Below, one piece after another: positions 58,211 to 64,000 of a DNA stretch of 64,000 nucleotides (positions are counted from its first letter, which is position 1; every line of letters starts with the position of its first letter). The position numbers and the translations under genes were made by a program. The DNA comes from Shewanella sp. UCD-KL21 (GTDB lineage Bacteria > Pseudomonadota > Gammaproteobacteria > Enterobacterales > Shewanellaceae). The DNA lies in contig NZ_MPHK01000008.1 in NCBI RefSeq assembly GCF_001957135.1, positions 124,001-188,000 of the forward strand. Reading direction: 5' to 3'. The notes beneath the pieces were generated by a model. That model saw only the letters and a program-made list of their open reading frames with translations. It made no database searches and was not told the DNA's origin.

Positions 58211-59098
58211 ATGGATAAATTGACCGCGGCAAAAGTGTTTGTTGATGTAACTCAGTCGGGCAGTTTTACTGCGACGGCAGATAGACTTGAGATGTCTAGG
58301 CCCATGGTGACGCGTTACATTGAAGCCATGGAACAATGGTTAGATATTCGTTTACTGCACCGAACAACTCGCAAAGTAACACTTACCTCCGCTGGTGAAC
58401 GATGCCTCAAGGATGTTGAGTTGTGGCTTGAGCAAGCTGATGGCTTAGTTGCCATGAGTGATACCAGTGAGCAACTATCAGGTATCGTTAGGGTTGCGGC
58501 AAGCATGTCATTTGGATTCTCGCAGCTCATTCCTGCTATTCACCATTTCATGCGTATCCACCCCAAGGTGCATATTGATATCGATTTACAAGATTCAGTG
58601 GCCGATCTCACCCAAAGCCAGATTGACCTTGCTATCCGTATTGCTGCTAATCCCGATCCATCTTTGATTGGCAAACCTATAGCAATGTGTCAGTCAGTAT
58701 TGGTTGCCTCACCTGAATACGTAGCAAGTAATGATAAAATCACCGAACCCAATCAACTTACTAAGCATAGCTGTCTTGGAAATAAAAACTTTCAACGACA
58801 TCTATGGCATCTTACAAACGCGAAGCAACAACTGTCGGTAGATGTTGACTGTAAACTCACTGCCAATGAAACCACCGCGTTACTTTATGCCTCAATTTGT
58901 GGTGCAGGAGTGTCAGTTCAACCGACCTACTTAGCAAACAAATACATAGAAAATGGTACATTATTGCCTGTTCTTCCTGAGTGGAAACCAGATGATATGA
59001 CAATATACGCCCTCTATTCTTCCAGAAAGAACCTATCTGCTAACGTCAGGGCGCTAATCGATTTCTTGCAAAGCTATTTCAAAGAAAATCCTTGGTAA
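58211..59098 (+). CDS. LysR-family transcription regulator
   Basis: 295 residues. The N-terminal winged helix (TAAKVFVDVTQSGSFTATADRLEMSRPMVTRYIEAMEQWLD in parts, then LLHRTTRKVTLTSAG) is the LysR HTH; the C-terminal half is a periplasmic-binding-like effector domain (GIVRVAASMSFGFSQLIPAIHHFM). It is divergent from the MBL-DsbA pair across 113 bases, the typical LysR-target layout, so it probably controls that pair. The effector is unknown. Confidence 0.93.
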   Translation: MDKLTAAKVFVDVTQSGSFTATADRLEMSRPMVTRYIEAMEQWLDIRLLHRTTRKVTLTSAGERCLKDVELWLEQADGLVAMSDTSEQLSGIVRVAASMSFGFSQLIPAIHHFMRIHPKVHIDIDLQDSVADLTQSQIDLAIRIAANPDPSLIGKPIAMCQSVLVASPEYVASNDKITEPNQLTKHSCLGNKNFQRHLWHLTNAKQQLSVDVDCKLTANETTALLYASICGAGVSVQPTYLANKYIENGTLLPVLPEWKPDDMTIYALYSSRKNLSANVRALIDFLQSYFKENPW

Positions 59099-59262
59099 AA
59101 CCTCAGTTTGTGGCTCGTATAAAACACAATAATGATCAACAGCCATTGTATTGCCCATCAATATTTCATCATTGTTATCAACGGCATTAAAAATTACTCA
59201 CGGCTTTTCAGATCACGAAATGCTGATTAACTGTGTTCTATTACAAATTTACCCTGAGTTAA

Positions 59263-59278
59263 TTAGATCTATCTCACA
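59263..59278. promoter_or_regulatory. Weak CRP-like site upstream of the SLC13 gene
   Basis: TTAGA-TCTATC-TCACA has a perfect right half-site of the CRP pattern TGTGA-N6-TCACA and three of five bases on the left. It is about 245 bases upstream of the SLC13 gene. The rest of the 423-base gap (59099-59521) shows nothing else I can name. Confidence 0.3.
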
Positions 59279-59521
59279 TTATTTAAACGCTAATAAACAT
59301 TCAGTTTGAGAGTGCTAAATGGCGAAATTGGTTAATTTGAAACTGAATGACCACAATATAACGCCTATCAGCCTAGGTTTGTGTCACAACTGCAGCTGGA
59401 ATGTGTCTTGCGTCACGTTGCGTGTGTCTGCCTGTGTAATAAACTAACCAAAAACAATGCTTTATCTTACCTATTACTCTGTTTACATTGTTGTCATTAA
59501 AAAATAAGGGAGAATGCTTTA

Positions 59522-60901
59522 ATGGAAAACTGCCCAACAAAGTCGACCACAACCAAAAAAAATAAAACTGACTTCATCATCTTGTTTAGCAACATTGCCT
59601 TGTTTGCCTTGCTATATCATTTCTTACCCTTTGAGCAAGGGGTTAATACCGGTTTATCGCTACTTATTTTTGCAGCTATTTTATGGTTAACCGAAGCGAT
59701 TCATATCAGTATTACCGCCATTTTAATTCCGATATTAGCGGTGTTTTTGGGGGTATTTGATACTTCTACCGCTATGAGTAATTTTGCTAACCCGATCATC
59801 TTCTTATTCTTTGGTGGTTTTGTGTTGGCGGCGGCGCTAAATCATCAGGGCATTGACCGCTTAATTGCACAAAAGGTGTTGCTGCTGTCTCAAGGTAAGT
59901 TGAGTATTGCTTGTATGTTACTGTTTTTAGTGACCGCGGTGCTGTCGATGTGGATCAGTAATACCGCTACAGCCGCAATGATGCTGCCATTAGCCTTGGG
60001 TATTTTGCATCAACTGGATTTTAAACAGTACCGTAAAACCTATTTGTTCGTGCTACTGGGGATCGCGTATTCTGCCAACATTGGTGGAATTGGTACCTTA
60101 GTGGGCAGTCCGCCTAATGCCATTGCTGCAGCCCAAGTGGGCTTAAGCTTTAGTGATTGGCTCGAGTTTGGTTTAATCACTGTGGCTATTATGCTGCCAA
60201 GCATGTTAATCGCGCTTTATCTATTTTTAAAACCTGATTTATCCACTGTGTGTGAGATAAAAACAGAAAATGTAAAAATGACCGTTAGCGCCAAACTAAC
60301 CCTGATGATATTTTTAGCCACAGTTTGTTGCTGGATATTCAGTAAACCGCTAGCCCAAGCGCTAGGTGGCATAAGTAAGTTTGACACCATTGTTGCATTA
60401 GGTGCGGTCGTGGTACTTGCCAGCCTTAAATTAGTGGACTGGAAAAAAATTGAATCGACCACGGACTGGGGAGTGTTAATCCTGTTCGGCGGCGGTCTGA
60501 CCTTAAGTGCAGTGTTAAAAGCCACAGGCACGAGTGTGTTTTTAGCCCACTTTGTGACTGACATTTTTGGCGATGCCCATATGGCGCTATTCATGATTGC
60601 AGTGATTGCCTTTGTGGTGTTATTAACTGAGTTTGCCAGTAACACGGCTAGCGCCGCATTGCTGGTACCCGTTTTTGCTGCAATTGCTGAGCCCTTAGGT
60701 TTATCGCCGGTGATGATTTCAGTGATTATTGGTATTGCTGCCTCTTGCGCCTTTATGTTGCCGGTTGCTACGCCGCCTAATGCCATTGTCTTTGGCTCAG
60801 GCTATATCAAACAATCTGAAATGATGCGAGCTGGGGTAATCATTAACTTCATCAGTATGTTGGTACTGTTTTTAATCACCAACTTGTTCTGGGGCTTTTA
60901 A
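59522..60901 (+). CDS. SLC13/DASS-family anion:sodium symporter
   Basis: 459 residues with about 11 membrane segments. Both Ser-Asn-Thr signature motifs are present: [14 protein letters not shown] and [15 protein letters not shown], each with its partner loop [10 protein letters not shown] and [12 protein letters not shown]. These are the sodium and carboxylate binding elements of the divalent-anion symporters (dicarboxylates, citrate, or sulfate). The exact substrate is unknown. GGGAGAA precedes the start. It is monocistronic, with a strong terminator behind it. Confidence 0.93.
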   Translation: MENCPTKSTTTKKNKTDFIILFSNIALFALLYHFLPFEQGVNTGLSLLIFAAILWLTEAIHISITAILIPILAVFLGVFDTSTAMSNFANPIIFLFFGGFVLAAALNHQGIDRLIAQKVLLLSQGKLSIACMLLFLVTAVLSMWISNTATAAMMLPLALGILHQLDFKQYRKTYLFVLLGIAYSANIGGIGTLVGSPPNAIAAAQVGLSFSDWLEFGLITVAIMLPSMLIALYLFLKPDLSTVCEIKTENVKMTVSAKLTLMIFLATVCCWIFSKPLAQALGGISKFDTIVALGAVVVLASLKLVDWKKIESTTDWGVLILFGGGLTLSAVLKATGTSVFLAHFVTDIFGDAHMALFMIAVIAFVVLLTEFASNTASAALLVPVFAAIAEPLGLSPVMISVIIGIAASCAFMLPVATPPNAIVFGSGYIKQSEMMRAGVIINFISMLVLFLITNLFWGF

Positions 60902-60949
60902 TTGCACTGTTAATCACAGTTAAAAAACGCAATCACTTTACTCACTAAT

Positions 60950-60976
60950 AAAAAGGTAACTTAGGTTACCTTTTTG
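60950..60976 (+). terminator. Terminator after the SLC13 gene
   Basis: AAAAAGGTAAC and GTTACCTTTTT pair across TTAG, followed by further T-rich sequence. Confidence 0.92.
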
Positions 60977-61150
60977 CTTTTTTTGGCCAATATGTGTCAA
61001 CAAATATTAAATGTTCACAGGCGCAGTGTTATTAAAAATAGCGGCGAAAACATTTGGATAAACTAAGGCGCAGACTAATGCAGATAGCTTTTGAATTTTG
61101 CCCTTAAAGCAGGTCTAATAGCGTATTATTTTGATGTATAGATCTAGCTA

Positions 61151-61912
61151 ATGTTCGAGTTGACCCTACAAATTGCTGTTATTTTATTTTTCATTGCCAT
61201 ATTGGCGGGCTTTATTGATGCCATTGCCGGAGGTGGTGGTTTACTGACTATTCCTGCCTTGATGTGGGCGGGTTTACCGCCAGCTGCGGCTTTAGGTACT
61301 AATAAGCTGCAAGCCTGTGGTGGCAGTTTTTTTGCCAGTTTGTACTTTATCCGTAAAGGTATGGTTGATTTAAAACAAGCACGTTTATCCATTGTGTGCG
61401 CGTTTATTGGCGCTGCAGTGGGCACCATTATTGTGCAAATGATTGATGTCACCGTATTAGAGCTGGTATTGCCATTTCTTATCCTCGCCATTGGGTGTTA
61501 CTTTTTGTTTTCGAAAAAAATATCAGAAGAAGATAAACAACAAGTTCTGACACCTGCGATGTTTGCTTTTACTGCAGCCCTTGGGGTGGGTTTTTATGAT
61601 GGTTTCTTTGGACCTGGAACCGGCAGCTTCTTTGCTTTAGCCTTTGTGTCACTGGCAGGTTATGGGCTGGCTAAAGCTACAGCCCATGCCAAAGTGCTTA
61701 ACTTTGCGACTAATGTGTCATCGTTAATCTTTTTTATGATTGGCGGCCAAGTGGCGATTGTATTGGGGCTAATTATGTTAGTCGGCCAAGCTATCGGCGC
61801 AACTTTTGGCTCACGCTTAGTGATGACCAAAGGGGTAAAAATTATTAAACCGCTGGTGGTCACCATGGCATTTTTGATGAGCTTTAAATTATTGTGGGCG
61901 CAGTACGGATAA
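61151..61912 (+). CDS. TauE/SafE-family membrane carrier (YfcA-like)
   Basis: 253 residues with about eight membrane segments in two repeat halves: LAGFIDAIAGGGGLLTIPALMWAGLPPAAALGTNKLQ in parts, and GVGFYDGFFGPGTGSFFALAFVSLAG with AHAKVLNFATNVSSLIFF. The paired GGGG and GPGTG motifs with TNK/TN are the family hallmark. Members move sulfite, sulfoacetate or related sulfonates; E. coli YfcA is uncharacterised. It is 75 bases before sbcD but functionally unrelated. Confidence 0.9.
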   Translation: MFELTLQIAVILFFIAILAGFIDAIAGGGGLLTIPALMWAGLPPAAALGTNKLQACGGSFFASLYFIRKGMVDLKQARLSIVCAFIGAAVGTIIVQMIDVTVLELVLPFLILAIGCYFLFSKKISEEDKQQVLTPAMFAFTAALGVGFYDGFFGPGTGSFFALAFVSLAGYGLAKATAHAKVLNFATNVSSLIFFMIGGQVAIVLGLIMLVGQAIGATFGSRLVMTKGVKIIKPLVVTMAFLMSFKLLWAQYG

Positions 61913-61986
61913 GTGACTTATCTCCAGACTAATTAAGCGTTTTATAACAGATTTCAATAACAACACATCGAACAGAAAAGGTTTTC

Positions 61987-63246
61987 ATGCGCATTATTCA
62001 CACATCTGATTGGCACCTTGGTCAAAACTTTTACGGTAAAAGCCGCGCTGTTGAGCACAAGGCATTTTTGCAGTGGTTGTTAGCACAAATTAGCCTGCAT
62101 CAGGTTGATGCACTGATTGTCGCTGGCGATATTTTTGATACAGGCACACCGCCAAGTTATGCCCGCAGTTTGTACAATCAATTTATTGTCGATATTCAAG
62201 CTAGCGGTTGTAAGCTTATCGTTCTTGGTGGTAATCACGACTCGGTTGCGACCTTAGGTGAGTCAAAGCAATTGCTGGCGTGCTTAAATGCCACGGTTAT
62301 ACCTGGCGCACTTGATAACGCCGCTGATCATGTGTTGTTAGTGGCAGATAGTCATGACCAACCCTGCGCGATTGTATGTGCGCTGCCGTATTTACGCCCT
62401 AGAGATATGGTATTAAGTGAGTCGGGTGAGTCCAGTGAAGATAAACAGCGCAAGTTAGCGAATGAAATTGCCGATTTATATCAGCGCTGTTTTGCTCATG
62501 CTCAAGCAATTAATAACCAGCAAACCACGCCATTACCCATTATTGCCACAGGGCATTTAACCACAGTGGGCGCCAGTACCAGCGAGTCGGTGCGAGACAT
62601 TTACATTGGTAGCCTTGATGCGTTTAATGCCAACTTGTTTCCTGCAGCGGATTACATTGCACTCGGTCATATTCATCGACCGCAAAAAATCGCCAAAACT
62701 GAACATATTCGCTATAGCGGCTCACCAATTAGTTTAAGTTTTGATGAACTTAATAGTGATAAAAGTGTGTATTTGGTTGAGTTTGATAAGGCTAATTTGG
62801 CCGAAGTCAGCGCCCTTGATGTGCCTAAGTTTCAAGCCATGGCAAGTGTTAAAGGCACCTTAGCCGAAATCGCATCCCAGCTTGAAACCATAGTTGCGGA
62901 AAGCTGCGACCAAGTCACTTGGCTCAGTATTGAAGTGGCCGAGCAAGACTTTTTAACCGACTTACAAAGCCGAATAGCCGAGTTAACCGATGCTTTACCT
63001 GTCGAAGTACTGCAACTTAAGCGTGCTCGCAGTCAGCGCCAACAGCAAATTCAGCAAATGGATAATGAAACCTTAACCGAATTAAGTGTCACTGAAGTGT
63101 TTGAGCGCCGTTTAGCCCAAGAAGACTTTTCTGAACCTGAGCAGCAACAGCGGCTTGAACGGGTAAAACAGCAGTTTGATATTGTCGTTGATGAAATGAA
63201 CGAGCAGCTCAATGGCACTGCGCAACATGTTGAGGAGGCAAAATAA
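61987..63246 (+). CDS. sbcD: SbcD, nuclease subunit of SbcCD
   Basis: 419 residues. Mre11-type phosphodiesterase motifs: RIIHTSDWHLGQNFYGKSR (motif I), ALIVAGDIFDTGTPPSYA (II), VLGGNHDSVATL (III), then IATGHLTT and YIALGHIHRPQK (IV). The C-terminal part has the capping and SbcC-binding region. SbcCD is an ATP-dependent nuclease that cuts DNA hairpins and protein-blocked ends. Its stop codon overlaps the start codon of sbcC (TAATG), so the two subunits are made together. Confidence 0.97.
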   Translation: MRIIHTSDWHLGQNFYGKSRAVEHKAFLQWLLAQISLHQVDALIVAGDIFDTGTPPSYARSLYNQFIVDIQASGCKLIVLGGNHDSVATLGESKQLLACLNATVIPGALDNAADHVLLVADSHDQPCAIVCALPYLRPRDMVLSESGESSEDKQRKLANEIADLYQRCFAHAQAINNQQTTPLPIIATGHLTTVGASTSESVRDIYIGSLDAFNANLFPAADYIALGHIHRPQKIAKTEHIRYSGSPISLSFDELNSDKSVYLVEFDKANLAEVSALDVPKFQAMASVKGTLAEIASQLETIVAESCDQVTWLSIEVAEQDFLTDLQSRIAELTDALPVEVLQLKRARSQRQQQIQQMDNETLTELSVTEVFERRLAQEDFSEPEQQQRLERVKQQFDIVVDEMNEQLNGTAQHVEEAK

Positions 63247-64000
63247 TGAAAATCCTTAGCCTGCGTTTTAAAAATATTAACTCATTAAAAAATGAGTGGA
63301 AAATTGATTTTACCCAGTCACCATTTAAAGAAAACGGCCTGTTTGCCATTATTGGCCCAACAGGCTCGGGTAAAACGACCATTTTAGATGCTATTTGCTT
63401 AGCGCTGTATCATCAAACCCCGCGTTTAGGGGTTATTTCAAAAAGCACCAACGAGCTAATGACCCGTGGCTGCAGTGATTGTTTAGCAGAAGTGGAATTT
63501 GAAGTAAAAGGCAAGGCGTATCGCGCTTTTTGGAGCCAACGCCGCTCCCGCGGTCAAGTTGATGGAAATTTGCAAGATGCCCAAGTTGAGTTGGCGCAGC
63601 TTGAGGATGGTAAAATTCTTGCCAGCCAAATTAAGCATAAAACCGAATTAACCGAAGCCATTACCGGATTAGATTTCGCCCGTTTTACTAAATCGATGAT
63701 GCTATCCCAAGGTCAGTTTGCCGCCTTTTTAAATGCCAAAGCTAATGAGCGGGCTGAGTTACTTGAAGAGCTTACCGGCACAGAAATATACGGGCTTATC
63801 TCAGAGCAAGTGCATCAAAAATTTAGCCTATCAAAGCAGGGGCTTGCCTTGCTTGAAGCTAAATCAAACAGCGTTGAATTGCTAGATGATGACAGTATTA
63901 GCGCTAAACAAATACAGCAAATTCAGTTAACTGAGCAAGCTGATTTATGCCAGCAACAACTGCAGCAACTGCAGCAACAACTCACGTGGGCTACGCAATT
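63246..64000 (+). CDS. sbcC: SbcC, ATPase subunit of SbcCD (5' part, cut by window edge)
   Basis: About 251 codons are visible and the frame is open at the right edge. The N-terminus MKILSLRFKNINSLKNEWKI is followed by Walker A IGPTGSGKTTILDAICLALY, the GISKS-like region GVISKSTNELMTRG, and MMLSQGQFAAFLNAKANERAELLEELTGTEIY, the Rad50-type Q-loop; a Gln-rich coiled coil begins at the edge. SbcC is a Rad50-like SMC-related ATPase partner of SbcD. Start ATG at 63246 overlaps the sbcD stop. Confidence 0.97.
   Translation, partial: MKILSLRFKNINSLKNEWKIDFTQSPFKENGLFAIIGPTGSGKTTILDAICLALYHQTPRLGVISKSTNELMTRGCSDCLAEVEFEVKGKAYRAFWSQRRSRGQVDGNLQDAQVELAQLEDGKILASQIKHKTELTEAITGLDFARFTKSMMLSQGQFAAFLNAKANERAELLEELTGTEIYGLISEQVHQKFSLSKQGLALLEAKSNSVELLDDDSISAKQIQQIQLTEQADLCQQQLQQLQQQLTWATQ

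Overview
The window looks like chromosomal DNA of a marine gammaproteobacterium, most likely a Shewanella. The reasons are the moderately low GC content and the layout of conserved blocks (ackA-pta / yfbV / pflBA / focA, cysZ / smc-zipA-ligA, tamAB, hrpA, rplY, rraB). Anaerobic formate and acetate metabolism sits next to several c-di-GMP enzymes. I see no rRNA or tRNA gene, CRISPR array, insertion sequence or prophage. Both edges cut genes: an unusual phosphatase-kinase fusion on the left and sbcC on the right.

Layout. 1-5 kb: a truncated PPP-phosphatase/kinase-like fusion, an HU-type DNA-binding protein, an L,D-transpeptidase next to a MepK-type endopeptidase, and ribosomal protein L25. 5-11 kb: the tamA-tamB outer-membrane assembly operon on the minus strand. 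11-18 kb: accessory genes (DUF1275 membrane protein, isoaspartyl peptidase, kinase-like protein, ACT protein, a frameshifted PAS-GGDEF diguanylate cyclase, MDR oxidoreductase, CBS protein). 18-24 kb: hrpA, a tiny stand-alone unit for a 26-residue acidic peptide, a lipoprotein, then about 1 kb without a gene holding an inverted pair of DnaA-box-like sites and a 13-bp tandem array. 24-35 kb: fermentative metabolism. AckA-Pta makes acetate and ATP from acetyl-CoA. PflA activates PflB, which splits pyruvate to formate and acetyl-CoA. FocA moves formate. YfbV and a YfcC-type carrier are interspersed. A PdhR-type palindrome lies between pflB and focA. 35-41 kb: O-methyltransferase, cysK, a FabH-like ketosynthase and a DUF5916 outer-membrane protein. 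41-53 kb: cysZ, smc-zipA-ligA, DUF2919, an HD-GYP phosphodiesterase, a YeeZ-like protein, S4 protein and rraB. 53-64 kb: a NERD protein with two degenerate kinase domains, GNAT, a small exported protein, a LysR-controlled MBL/DsbA pair, an SLC13 carrier, a TauE-family carrier and sbcDC.

Most genes are ordinary housekeeping. The more unusual items are the phosphatase-kinase fusion with a 9-bp expansion inside its active-site region, the NERD-double-pseudokinase protein, the 26-codon unit with its own promoter and terminator, the broken diguanylate cyclase, and a recurring class of short degenerate tandem repeats (units of 12-18 bp) in gene-free DNA, several of them directly abutting stop codons. 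No evident multi-gene novel system was found; the first three are the best candidates for something undescribed.
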